Source of the DNA: a bacterium
GTDB taxonomy: Bacteria; Cyanobacteriota; Vampirovibrionia; Gastranaerophilales; Gastranaerophilaceae
Direction: 5' to 3'
Assembly: GCA_017536545.1 (NCBI GenBank)
Contig: JAFXHF010000023.1
Span: 44,934-108,933, forward strand
DNA: 64,000 bases
In this document: positions 53,059 through 61,282 of the stretch, in pieces
Numbering within the stretch: the first letter of the stretch is position 1
Layout of the letters: each line of letters opens with the position of its first letter
Position numbers and translations under genes: made by a program
The notes under the pieces: generated by a model
What the model was told of the DNA's origin: nothing
Database searches by the model: none
What the model saw: the letters and a program-made list of their open reading frames with translations, nothing else

Positions 53059-53799
53059 TTACTCAATAACTCTAGCTGGGAAATTAGCTTTTAACAAGTT
53101 GTTGGCAGCAGCTTGTGCAGCCTCTTTTGAAGAATATGAACCAACCTGCAAAGTATAATAACCACCGATATTTTTCACAATAGGAGTAACTCCAACCCCT
53201 GCATCTTGGATAATAGATTTTGCCACTTCAGCTTGTTTTTCTGTTGCGTAGTTACCTACAACAACTCTTGCAAATACAGGTTTAACTGGAGCTGGAGCAG
53301 CCTGTGGTTTAGGTGGTTGTTGAACTTTTACCTCTTTTACAACCTCTTTAACGTCTTCTTTAGCTTCATTTTTGATATTATCATTTACAGTTGCTAAATC
53401 TTCTGTAGTCAACTGTCTTGAAGCTTTTTCTGCCTCAATTTCACCAACTGTTTTTGCTCTTTGATTAGGAAGCACAACTTTTTCATCTAATTCTGGAGAA
53501 AACATTTCTTCGTCTTCTGGATTTATTCCTTCATCTTCCATTTTCAAATGACGTAATCTTTCATCAATTGCAGCAGTACGAGCTTCTTCTTCCATTGCAG
53601 CAATTTCATTATCAACAGATATTGCAACATCAACATTTGGTGACAACACCTTAGCAAATCCCAAAAGAATCACTAATCCAATAAGAAATACAGAAACAAA
53701 AACTAACAAGTCTTTGTTTGGACCTTTTTTTGATTTTCTTCTATATTCTTCATATGTAAAATGAGAAGTTGTTTCTGATTTATCAACGTTCTTAAGCAT
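53059..53799 (-). CDS. SPOR-domain membrane protein
   Basis: A cytoplasmic lead (1-30), one membrane segment (about 31-50, LLVFVSVFLIGLVILLGFA), a long acidic linker with a Pro/Lys-rich stretch (about 160-178), and a C-terminal SPOR domain (about 175-246, ARVVVGNYATEKQAEVAKS to FPARVIE). SPOR domains bind denuded glycan strands at division sites. The protein therefore probably acts in septal wall processing. It is the last gene of a HEAT-queC-DUF366-SPOR operon and overlaps DUF366 by 1 bp. Confidence 0.87.
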   Translation of the reverse strand: MLKNVDKSETTSHFTYEEYRRKSKKGPNKDLLVFVSVFLIGLVILLGFAKVLSPNVDVAISVDNEIAAMEEEARTAAIDERLRHLKMEDEGINPEDEEMFSPELDEKVVLPNQRAKTVGEIEAEKASRQLTTEDLATVNDNIKNEAKEDVKEVVKEVKVQQPPKPQAAPAPVKPVFARVVVGNYATEKQAEVAKSIIQDAGVGVTPIVKNIGGYYTLQVGSYSSKEAAQAAANNLLKANFPARVIE

Positions 53800-54353
53800 T
53801 AAACACCTCTAACTTTTGTACTTGCTAAAACAATGTCATCAATTTCTTCACTATAAGCTGTCATTACTTCCTGAGCAAATTCTTTAACATCCTTAATACC
53901 CAAATCACTTTCTAATCCTGAAACAGGAATTGGTGCACCTTCAGATAAAATATTAACTCCTGTATGAATTAAAACTGATGTTATTGATTTTGTTGCAATA
54001 GAAACGGATAATTTTTTATCATTTACGAATAAATCATCACCATTTCTTGAAACCTTGAAACTACGTTTTTCAAGAGCTTCTTTGATACAACACATCAAAA
54101 GCCTTTGTCTAAAAACACCTTCAACCAACTCAATATTGAACTGTTCTGAAATAAAACTTAGCATGTACTTACTATAAATAGGTTCATTATTGATAACATC
54201 TTCAATATCAACCATTTCTGTAAGCTTAACTTCGCATTCACCACAAAAGGCAACAATAGCATCTCCTTGGATTTTAAAATTTTTGTAAATCCAATGAGGA
54301 GCTAATTGCGAACCAATGTATTTAATCTCTCTATCTATAAACAATGTTTTCAT
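53799..54353 (-). CDS. DUF366 family protein
   Basis: The 184 residues resemble DUF366: FIDREIKYIGSQLAPHW, GDAIVAFCGECEV, TEMVDIEDVINNEPIYSK and MLSFISEQF. The family is best known from archaea and has no assigned function. The start is 1 bp after the queC stop and the gene overlaps the SPOR gene, so co-expression with the queuosine gene is certain at the RNA level. The acidic/His residues conserved in these blocks could bind a metal or a nucleotide, but this is a guess. Confidence 0.7.
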   Translation of the reverse strand: MKTLFIDREIKYIGSQLAPHWIYKNFKIQGDAIVAFCGECEVKLTEMVDIEDVINNEPIYSKYMLSFISEQFNIELVEGVFRQRLLMCCIKEALEKRSFKVSRNGDDLFVNDKKLSVSIATKSITSVLIHTGVNILSEGAPIPVSGLESDLGIKDVKEFAQEVMTAYSEEIDDIVLASTKVRGV

Positions 54354-54354
54354 A

Positions 54355-55023
54355 TTATTCGAATAAAACCTTTATATATTTCTCATCATTGTTAGCTATA
54401 AGTGAATTCTTTAATCTAACACATGACTCACATATCCCACAGTTTTTGTCACCACCCTGATAACAGCTTCTCGTTAATTCTAAAGGAATGCCACTATTCA
54501 AAGCTAACATGACTATATCATTTTTAACTTTATTTATCAAGGGTGCAACAACCTTTGGTGAGTTTTGAGTAGAAAATTGAAATTCTCTATTCACCGCATC
54601 TACAAACTCTTGAGTATTATCAGAAAATGTTTGGGCCTCTTCTTTATTTGCACCGATTAAAATATAATCATATCCATAAGAATCTGCATAACAGCCTGCA
54701 ATATTCAAGAATAACCCGTTTCTATTTGGAACCCAAACAGATTTCATTGATTGATTTCCATCATTCAACGCATCTCCCGTTGGGACCTCATCATCAGATA
54801 CCAGTGAAGTTTGAGTAATATTTTTTAACCAATCTAGCCTTATCACGACATGCTCAATACCGTAATATTCACAAATTTTTTTAGATGCTTCAATCTCTGA
54901 TTGGGCAGATTTTTGTCCATAATCAAAAGTCAAAGCTAAAGAAACATTCAACTCCTCTTTCTTTAACCCTAAACTTACTAAAGAATCTAAACCGCCTGAC
55001 AATAGGACAATCGACTTAGTCAT
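54355..55023 (-). CDS. queC: 7-cyano-7-deazaguanine synthase QueC
   Basis: The start at 55023 gives the family N terminus MTKSIVLLSGGLDSLVSL with the PP-loop; an ATG two codons earlier is an alternative. Further features are VWVPNRNGLFLNIAGCYA and the zinc cluster SCYQGGDKNCGICESC. QueC makes preQ0 from carboxy-deazaguanine in the queuosine pathway. The 222-residue length is normal. It overlaps the end of the HEAT gene by 8 bp. queD, queE and queF are not in the window; folE2 supplies the first step. Confidence 0.95.
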   Translation of the reverse strand: MTKSIVLLSGGLDSLVSLGLKKEELNVSLALTFDYGQKSAQSEIEASKKICEYYGIEHVVIRLDWLKNITQTSLVSDDEVPTGDALNDGNQSMKSVWVPNRNGLFLNIAGCYADSYGYDYILIGANKEEAQTFSDNTQEFVDAVNREFQFSTQNSPKVVAPLINKVKNDIVMLALNSGIPLELTRSCYQGGDKNCGICESCVRLKNSLIANNDEKYIKVLFE

Positions 55024-55993
55024 CCTCATAATCCTCATCATCATTTTCGTATTCTTCAATGATGGCAACAGCTTCCATTTTCAATAAATCTGGATAATTT
55101 GGAGAATTTATAACTTCATCTAAAATACTTCTATCAGAAATATTATATAAAGCAATCATTGCATTTTTTCTAACTTCAACATTAGAATCATTTTCCAAAC
55201 ATTCTTTTATTGTTTCATACGCTTTTGGATGCTCACTATCCATCAACGCCTCAATAGCATTGATTCTAACTTGAGATGATTCATCCATCAATGAGTTTTT
55301 CAAAGCTTTAAACACTCTTTCATTATCATTAAATCCCATTTTTGAAAGAGCTTCGATAGCTCGTTCTTTTAAGAACGAAAACTTATCCATGATTCCTTTT
55401 TTAGTTTCTAAAATACTAACCAAAGGGTCAATTGCTCGAGCATCCCCTAACAACCCCAATGCTGAAACTGCAGATTCTCTTAAGTATACAGATTTTTCAT
55501 CTTCATCAGTTACAACATCAATAAGAGGTGCTACCGCAAATCTATCTCCAATTCTACCTAACGCATCAGCACAAGCAAGTCTAACACGATAGTTTTCATC
55601 CTTATTATTTAAACAATATAATAAAGAAGACACTACATCCGTATTTTTCTGATTAGCAATAGCTTTGGCACACATCACACGTACATTAACATATTTTTCC
55701 TTAATTTCAGGTTCTGCAGAATTAGCATTTTTCAAAAGTAAAATATCTACTAAATGTTCCAAACTAGATTTATCACGAAACATGTCAACGCAACGAATCA
55801 AGTGCATAATTACATCAGGTTCAGAGGCATGCTTTAACATGTAATTGTATATACAAATAAGCGATTTATCATCATAAACATCTTTGAGTTTATCTATATT
55901 TCCAGTCACAACAGTAGCTTCAGCATTGCTAAATAAGCCACAATCCTGAGCTATTTGCTGAAAATTAACATCTATTCCACTACTCAAAGTCAA
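55016..55993 (-). CDS. HEAT-repeat protein
   Basis: The 325 residues are a run of HEAT-like repeats of about 31 residues. Clear units include VRLACADALGRIGDRFAVAP, LRESAVSALGLLGDARAIDP and VRINAIEALMDSEHPKAYE. Such solenoids act as protein-binding scaffolds; a PBS-lyase-like catalytic role is not implied. The C-terminal end is very acidic (EEYENDDEDYEDD). It is the first gene of the operon with queC. Confidence 0.88.
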   Translation of the reverse strand: MTLSSGIDVNFQQIAQDCGLFSNAEATVVTGNIDKLKDVYDDKSLICIYNYMLKHASEPDVIMHLIRCVDMFRDKSSLEHLVDILLLKNANSAEPEIKEKYVNVRVMCAKAIANQKNTDVVSSLLYCLNNKDENYRVRLACADALGRIGDRFAVAPLIDVVTDEDEKSVYLRESAVSALGLLGDARAIDPLVSILETKKGIMDKFSFLKERAIEALSKMGFNDNERVFKALKNSLMDESSQVRINAIEALMDSEHPKAYETIKECLENDSNVEVRKNAMIALYNISDRSILDEVINSPNYPDLLKMEAVAIIEEYENDDEDYEDD

Positions 55994-56172
55994 CCCTCTC
56001 TCCTTGGCTTATATATTAATATAAACACAGTGTAAATTCAAGAATATTAAGCTGAGTCTTATTAAGCGTAATTGATACATTTAATTGTAACATTTTCGTA
56101 ATTATATAGCAAAAAAAAATCTTGTTTGATTTAAGATAGGTGTGTAGCAGTTATTAATTTAAATGGTGCAAA

Positions 56173-56967
56173 ATGAATATAGACTCAATTAAAAATTATC
56201 CCATTGGCTCATCAGCCAAACTTAAGCACAAGCGACATACGAACGTGCTTGAGATTAACCAAGAGAGTGCAGATTTGTGCAACAATAAAAGTGTAAATAG
56301 AGGATATTATAGCGGCAGCTTTACGGGTATAAATATGAACCGAGCTGCCGCTAACTCTTATAAAAATTTGGGTAACACTTTTGGCGATAAAATCTTCCGC
56401 TCTGACAAGTTCAAATGGCTAAACGCAATGTTCGAAGAACAGTCAGTAATCGGACAAGCTCTAGTAGCCCTTTTTGTAGCAGGCGGGTTAAGACCAGCAA
56501 CAAACTTAGCAATGGCTAGTGATAAAGACAGAGAAGACAGTATCTATGCTGCATCTCACGCTATATCTTCAGCTATTATTGGTTTCGTTGTTTCTTCAAT
56601 CGTTATGGCTCCATTCGGTGCAGCTTTCAAAAAGATTAAAGAGAACCCAGAAAAATACCTAAAAGGACTTGAAGAAGTACTAGACGTAGAAAAAATTGGA
56701 CCTCGTAAACTTGAAAAATCTAAACCTTACAAAAAATTAAGTAAGATTGCTCAATTTATTCCAGATACTCTAGTTCTAGGTATTCCAAAAGCGATGTTAA
56801 CTATCGCATTGATCCCTCCAATTCTTAAATACGTTTTCCATATGGAAAAAGGTAAGAAAAAGAATGCTCCTCAAGAGGAAGTTAAACCAGAAGTTCAAAG
56901 CATGAATTATGCAAAGGCTCAAATCAACAGCCCTGCATTCAACGCTGTTAAAGGAGGTGTTCAATAA
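56173..56967 (+). CDS. Membrane protein with N-terminal F-T-G motif, 264 aa
   Basis: I do not recognise a named family. A polar lead of about 50 residues ends in YYSGSFTGINMNR (F50-T51-G52). Hydrophobic segments then appear at about 94-112 (LVALFVAGGLRPATNLAM), 130-150 (SAIIGFVVSSIVMAPFG) and 200-222 (LVLGIPKAMLTIALIPPIL). The end is basic and polar. The stop codon overlaps the start of the next gene by one base (TAATG), and that gene has the same layout, so the two products probably work as a complex. Confidence 0.7.
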   Translation: MNIDSIKNYPIGSSAKLKHKRHTNVLEINQESADLCNNKSVNRGYYSGSFTGINMNRAAANSYKNLGNTFGDKIFRSDKFKWLNAMFEEQSVIGQALVALFVAGGLRPATNLAMASDKDREDSIYAASHAISSAIIGFVVSSIVMAPFGAAFKKIKENPEKYLKGLEEVLDVEKIGPRKLEKSKPYKKLSKIAQFIPDTLVLGIPKAMLTIALIPPILKYVFHMEKGKKKNAPQEEVKPEVQSMNYAKAQINSPAFNAVKGGVQ

Positions 56968-57827
56968 TGCAAGTTATGAAACCTCTAAACTATAATATGA
57001 CTCAAAATAGAGCATATACATCAAACTTCAAACAAGTTGCTCCATCTGTATCAGCTTACCAACCTCAATTTACTGGTGTAGCTACAATCGCAAGAGAAGT
57101 TGCTAGCTCAGCTGCTCCAAAAGCTGGATGGTATGACAAATTCACAGAATGGATTGCTAAAAACTATTATGCAAGATTCTATAATAGTAAAGCTGCAAAA
57201 TTCATCGTAGATCATACAAAAAGTCCTAAATGGGACAACATGACAACTCACATGTCAGCATTAGGTTCAACACTTATTTCTGGTATGTACGTTGTTAGAA
57301 CTTTGCAAAACGAAAATTTAGACCCAGAAAAACGTAAAACTTTAGCGATCAACGATGGCTTAACTTGGGTATTATCAACAGCTGGTGCATACTTGCTAGA
57401 TTCAAAACTTGGTAACCTATGCGATAAAGCAACAACTAGATTTGCGGCAAACTACTTGTTGGATAATCCTGAAGCTAGAAGAGCAGATCTATTTGGCGAA
57501 TGGAATCCAAAAGATTTAAAACAAATGATGGCTGAATGGTATAAGCACGTTAAACCTGAATCTGAAGAAGGTCAAAAACTAATCAGAGAAATAGGCGAAA
57601 AAGCATACAAAAATATCAGAGAATTCAACCTTGATATCTTAAAGAACAAAAAACTAACAACTCAAATTGATGGTATCGGTGTTCTTAAATCATTGTTCGT
57701 ATTCGGTATGGTATACAGATACATTGTACCTGTTCTTGTAATGAAACCAGCAAACTATATCGGTCGCAAAATCCATGAGAAAAACGCTCAAAAAGAACAG
57801 CCTACACAAGATACAAAAAAAGCATAA
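56967..57827 (+). CDS. Membrane protein with N-terminal F-T-G motif, 286 aa
   Basis: The 38-residue polar lead ends in YQPQFTGVA (F35-T36-G37). Membrane-like segments follow at about 89-105 (STLISGMYVVRTL), 124-141 (LTWVLSTAGAYLLDSKLG) and 240-262 (SLFVFGMVYRYIVPVLVM). The last resembles the C-terminal hydrophobic segment of the upstream protein, suggesting distant paralogues. AAGGAGG lies just before the ATG, inside the upstream gene. A terminator follows. The function is unknown. Confidence 0.7.
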   Translation: MQVMKPLNYNMTQNRAYTSNFKQVAPSVSAYQPQFTGVATIAREVASSAAPKAGWYDKFTEWIAKNYYARFYNSKAAKFIVDHTKSPKWDNMTTHMSALGSTLISGMYVVRTLQNENLDPEKRKTLAINDGLTWVLSTAGAYLLDSKLGNLCDKATTRFAANYLLDNPEARRADLFGEWNPKDLKQMMAEWYKHVKPESEEGQKLIREIGEKAYKNIREFNLDILKNKKLTTQIDGIGVLKSLFVFGMVYRYIVPVLVMKPANYIGRKIHEKNAQKEQPTQDTKKA

Positions 57828-57843
57828 TTGCTAACACATAACA

Positions 57844-57880
57844 AAAAGCTGTAAGGAAATATCCTTACAGCTTTTTTATT
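57844..57880. terminator. Bidirectional terminator
   Basis: A 14-bp perfect stem (57844-57857 with 57862-57875) around a 4-base loop, with A and T runs outside. It serves the F-T-G gene pair and the convergent small secreted-protein gene. Confidence 0.9.
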
Positions 57881-57892
57881 TATAAATATTTT

Positions 57893-58384
57893 CTATTTAA
57901 TTTTTTCTGCTTTACAAAAATATGGATTATTTTGAATTTTTGCCCAAGCAATATATGCTTTATTACCTTTAATGGTAGTTGTTCCACCTTTTACATATTT
58001 TATTTTACCAGTTTTTGGATCTTTTTGTTCAAAAAACAAATCTAATTCATGCTTTTCTAATTCTTTTGAACGTGATTGCATAGCTGCAGACAAATCATCT
58101 AACTGAAGATGAGAAAGTTTGCAAGAAATATTGTAAGCTCCATTTTCTGAAGATACAAGTTCTTCATACTGACAATAACCATTTCTCCAACCTTTAATTT
58201 TGCGTTCAAATTTATATTCTTCGCCTTCTGATAAAGCTGTTACTGTTTCTTCATACTTATCACAATCTTTAAAATTCTTTCTGAATTTTGATGAAAATTT
58301 TGATATATTATCCGCTGCATAAGCACACAACACTGAACTTATAACAACAGTAGCACCTAAAGTAATTGCTAAAAACTTTTTCAT
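57893..58384 (-). CDS. Small secreted protein, 163 aa
   Basis: A signal peptide (1-23, cleaved after LCAYA) leads to a 140-residue polar, Lys-rich domain with four cysteines (DCDKYEE, GYCQYEEL, YNISCKLSH, PYFCKAEKI) that could form two disulfides. I do not recognise the family. It is a single-gene unit. The likely place of the product is the periplasm. Confidence 0.7.
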   Translation of the reverse strand: MKKFLAITLGATVVISSVLCAYAADNISKFSSKFRKNFKDCDKYEETVTALSEGEEYKFERKIKGWRNGYCQYEELVSSENGAYNISCKLSHLQLDDLSAAMQSRSKELEKHELDLFFEQKDPKTGKIKYVKGGTTTIKGNKAYIAWAKIQNNPYFCKAEKIK

Positions 58385-58583
58385 TTCTCTCCCCCTAAAG
58401 TTGTCTATACCCTTATTATATCAAAAATTCGTTTTTTAGCAAGAAAGGTAAAACTTTTGATATAAAAATCATTTTTCAAATCTCAATAAAAATCTCATCA
58501 ATTTGTATGATTACAAAAAAAATAGAAATGATAATATAACAATATACTCCTTAGAGACTAAGATACACATATCCCTAATCAAC

Positions 58584-58611
58584 AGCTATGCACCTCAGTA
58601 CATAGCTTTTC
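58584..58611 (+). other. Small hairpin with U run in a gene-free gap
   Basis: AGCTATG (58584-58590) and CATAGCT (58601-58607) pair around ten bases and run into TTTTC. It lies in a 252-bp gap between the divergent secreted-protein gene and mnmE. It may terminate a short RNA read from about 58535, but no good promoter is visible. Confidence 0.35.
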
Positions 58612-58624
58612 TTTATTTTTATAG

Positions 58625-58630
58625 TATAAT
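58625..58630 (+). promoter_or_regulatory. -10 box just before mnmE
   Basis: A perfect TATAAT ends six bases before the mnmE ATG. If used, transcription would start at or next to the A of the ATG, giving a leaderless mRNA. No ribosome site is present upstream of this ATG. The -35 region is weak. Confidence 0.5.
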
Positions 58631-58636
58631 TTTCTT

Positions 58637-59983
58637 ATGAACATCAATCAGGAATTTGAAACAATAGCAGCTATCTCTACACCACTTGGAACAGGTGGAG
58701 TGGGAGTAATTCGTATTTCTGGGGATAAGAGCTTTGACATTGCTTTAAAAATCTCAAACAGAAAAGATTTACCTGCAGGAAAAATTTGCCACGGTTGGAT
58801 TTTAGATGGAGAAACAAAAGTCGATGAAGTTGTAATTCTACCATTCAAAAACCCAAACAGTTACACTGGAGAAGATGTAGTAGAAATTCAATGCCACGGT
58901 GGGGTAAACGTTGTTAGAAATATTCTTGATGTAGTTTTAAGAAATGGAGCAAGAATGGCTGAACGTGGAGAGTTCACAAAACGAGCATTCTTGAACAAAA
59001 AACTAGACTTATCACAAGCTGAAGCTGTTGATGATTTAATCCACGCAAAAACATCAAACTTTGCAATTCAATCAGCAAAAAACCTTTCTGGGGTATTAGC
59101 TACAAAAATTAATGAAATCAAAGCTGAGATTTTTGAAACAACTTCAAGAATTGTAGCAGGAATAGATTTCCCTGAAGATGTAGCAGAACCAGAATATTCT
59201 TACTTGATTGAAAGATTTACAAAATCACTTGATGAAATCAATAAAATATTAGCTTGTGCAAAATCTTCAGATATTTTACGCCAAGGGGTAAAAGTTGCAA
59301 TCGTTGGCCGTCCAAATGTTGGTAAATCATCATTATTCAATGCTCTTCTAAACCTTGATAGAGCAATTGTTACTGATATTGCAGGTACAACAAGAGATAT
59401 TATCAAAGAGAATTTAGACCTTGGAGTAGCAGTAACACTTATCGACACTGCTGGAATTCGTGAAGACGAGAATATTGACAAAGTTGAAGAAATCGGTATT
59501 GAATATTCTAAACAATCTGCTCAAGAAGCTGATTTGAATTTATTTTTGTATGACGCTAATGTTGGTATAACTGACGAAGACAAAGAAATTTACAACATCA
59601 TTAAAATCAAAACCCACATCGTTGTTGCAAATAAAATCGACTTATTAACAACAGAGTTTAAAGAAGAAATCCAAAATACAGCTAGACTTTCTGTTTATAC
59701 AAAAGATGGATTAGACGATTTAAAAGAAAAAATGAAATCTATTGTTTGCCAATTCTCACTTGAAGAAACTGAATTTATAACAAACAAACGTCAACAATCA
59801 TGCCTGTTGCGTTGTAAAGAATCATTAGAAAGAGCACTTCAAGCTGCTGAAATGGAAGAATTACAAGATATGATTTATATCGATCTAAAATCTGCACTTC
59901 TTTCATTAGACGAAATCACTGGTGAAGTAATCACCGATGATATTCTAAACAATATTTTTGATCATTTCTGTATCGGAAAATAA
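58637..59983 (+). CDS. mnmE: tRNA uridine-5-carboxymethylaminomethyl(34) synthesis GTPase MnmE
   Basis: The 448 residues match MnmE. The N-terminal folate-binding domain has [20 protein letters not shown] and ESSLY-like [16 protein letters not shown]; the central G domain has [22 protein letters not shown] and DTAGI; the C terminus is FDHFCIGK, with the invariant CxGK. With MnmG it modifies the wobble uridine of several tRNAs, using methylene-tetrahydrofolate. The ATG at 58637 is the natural start by alignment, and no Shine-Dalgarno site is seen. Confidence 0.97.
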   Translation: MNINQEFETIAAISTPLGTGGVGVIRISGDKSFDIALKISNRKDLPAGKICHGWILDGETKVDEVVILPFKNPNSYTGEDVVEIQCHGGVNVVRNILDVVLRNGARMAERGEFTKRAFLNKKLDLSQAEAVDDLIHAKTSNFAIQSAKNLSGVLATKINEIKAEIFETTSRIVAGIDFPEDVAEPEYSYLIERFTKSLDEINKILACAKSSDILRQGVKVAIVGRPNVGKSSLFNALLNLDRAIVTDIAGTTRDIIKENLDLGVAVTLIDTAGIREDENIDKVEEIGIEYSKQSAQEADLNLFLYDANVGITDEDKEIYNIIKIKTHIVVANKIDLLTTEFKEEIQNTARLSVYTKDGLDDLKEKMKSIVCQFSLEETEFITNKRQQSCLLRCKESLERALQAAEMEELQDMIYIDLKSALLSLDEITGEVITDDILNNIFDHFCIGK

Positions 59984-60538
59984 TTATTTTGAGCCATTAA
60001 AGTTTTTATATCTGTAACTCAAGATACTATATGATGACAATTCAGAAGAAGAATCATCTGAATAGAATAAAGAAGTTTGAGTTGCCATCTTGTGATTTTG
60101 TTCATCCATCATCTCTTGTTTATTTGCAGAATAAGTGAACGCTGAAATTTCTTCACTAGTAACTCTACCATCTTTATTTGCATCAATTTCATCAAAATGA
60201 TCCAAGATTTTGTTAATTGTTTCACCAGAATACGCACCAGACATTGCAAGCTGTGTTAACTCAGAACGAGATGCACCTGCTCTAGAAATTGTTGCAGTTA
60301 AATTATTCATCTCATCTGCACCAATAACGCCATCGCCATCTTTATCAATTTGTCCAAAATTATTTTGCAAATATGAAGCAAATGATTGGTTCAAGGTCAA
60401 ATAATTAGTATTATCATTTCTTGCCGCAGTAATATTTTCCATTGTTACACCATCTTCTGGATATAAAGATGCAAGATAAGAATAAGTATTAGACAAATTA
60501 TTTGAAATATTAGCAATAATAGATGAACCTGAAGCCAT
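59984..60538 (-). CDS. EF-hand calcium-binding protein, 184 aa
   Basis: Two canonical EF-hand loops are visible: DKDGDGVIGADE (65-76) and DANKDGRVTSEE (119-130). The flanks are helical and the C terminus is Ser/Tyr-rich. No signal peptide is present, so the protein may be cytoplasmic or exported by another route. It converges with mnmE with no spacer at all, and I see no terminator between them. Confidence 0.85.
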   Translation of the reverse strand: MASGSSIIANISNNLSNTYSYLASLYPEDGVTMENITAARNDNTNYLTLNQSFASYLQNNFGQIDKDGDGVIGADEMNNLTATISRAGASRSELTQLAMSGAYSGETINKILDHFDEIDANKDGRVTSEEISAFTYSANKQEMMDEQNHKMATQTSLFYSDDSSSELSSYSILSYRYKNFNGSK

Positions 60539-60596
60539 AACATAAATCCTTTTTTATATTTTCTACCTATCCTTATAATAATGATGTTTTCAAAAA

Positions 60597-60625
60597 TGTC
60601 AACAGCGTAATTTCTGTGATAGAAT
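60597..60625 (+). promoter_or_regulatory. Extended -10 promoter of the TsaC/Sua5 gene
   Basis: TAGAAT (60620-60625) is preceded by TG one base upstream, an extended -10. A weak -35 (TGTCAA, 60597-60602) is 17 bp away. The leader to the ATG at 60642 would be only about ten bases and contains GAGG. Confidence 0.45.
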
Positions 60626-60641
60626 GGTTTTAGAGGTAAGT

Positions 60642-61226
60642 ATGATTAAAAATAAAGACGAAATTGTTAAAGTATTAGAAAATGGTGGCGTTATCGCCTA
60701 CGTTACAGACACCGTTTGGGGTTTAGGTTGCCTTCCAGACAACGAAAGTGCAGTAAAAAAAATCTACGAAATCAAAAGACGTGAAGCAAAAAAACCTCTT
60801 ATTTTAATGTCCAACGAAATTTATAATCTATTAGATTACGTAAAACCTATTCCAAAAATTGGACAACAACTCATTAAAAAATACTTTCCTGGGGCTTTAA
60901 CGATTGTAACTGATAAAAGTGACAAAACTCCAGATTATATAACATCTTCAATGCCAACTGTTGGAATTAGAATTCCTGATAATGAAGTATTTAGACAAAT
61001 ATGCGAAATTATTCCAGGGCACGTACTTGCAACAACAAGTGCAAATTTATCAAATCAGCCATCGGCAAAAAGTTATGAACAAGCTTTAGAAAATATGACT
61101 GGCTTAGCTGACTTAATCATTGAGGATTACGGCCATACTGCAAAAGGGCTAGAATCAACAGTTGCAGGAGTTATGAATAATGAATTGCGAATATTTAGAC
61201 AAGGAGCAATTTACATTGATTTATAA
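60642..61226 (+). CDS. tsaC: L-threonylcarbamoyladenylate synthase (TsaC/Sua5/YrdC family)
   Basis: The start at 60642 (MIKNKDEIVKVLENGG) has GAGG six bases upstream; a longer frame from 60624 does not. The 194 residues match the YrdC fold: GGVIAYVTDTVWGLGC, KIYEIKRREAKKPL, KYFPGALTIV, VGIRIPDN and TTSANLSNQPSAKSY. It makes threonylcarbamoyl-AMP for the t6A modification of tRNAs that read ANN codons. The other Tsa proteins are not in the window. Confidence 0.94.
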   Translation: MIKNKDEIVKVLENGGVIAYVTDTVWGLGCLPDNESAVKKIYEIKRREAKKPLILMSNEIYNLLDYVKPIPKIGQQLIKKYFPGALTIVTDKSDKTPDYITSSMPTVGIRIPDNEVFRQICEIIPGHVLATTSANLSNQPSAKSYEQALENMTGLADLIIEDYGHTAKGLESTVAGVMNNELRIFRQGAIYIDL

Positions 61227-61282
61227 TTGTTTGCTATTTATTTAGGTTTTTACTAAAATTAGTATAAAACGAGGACAGGGTT

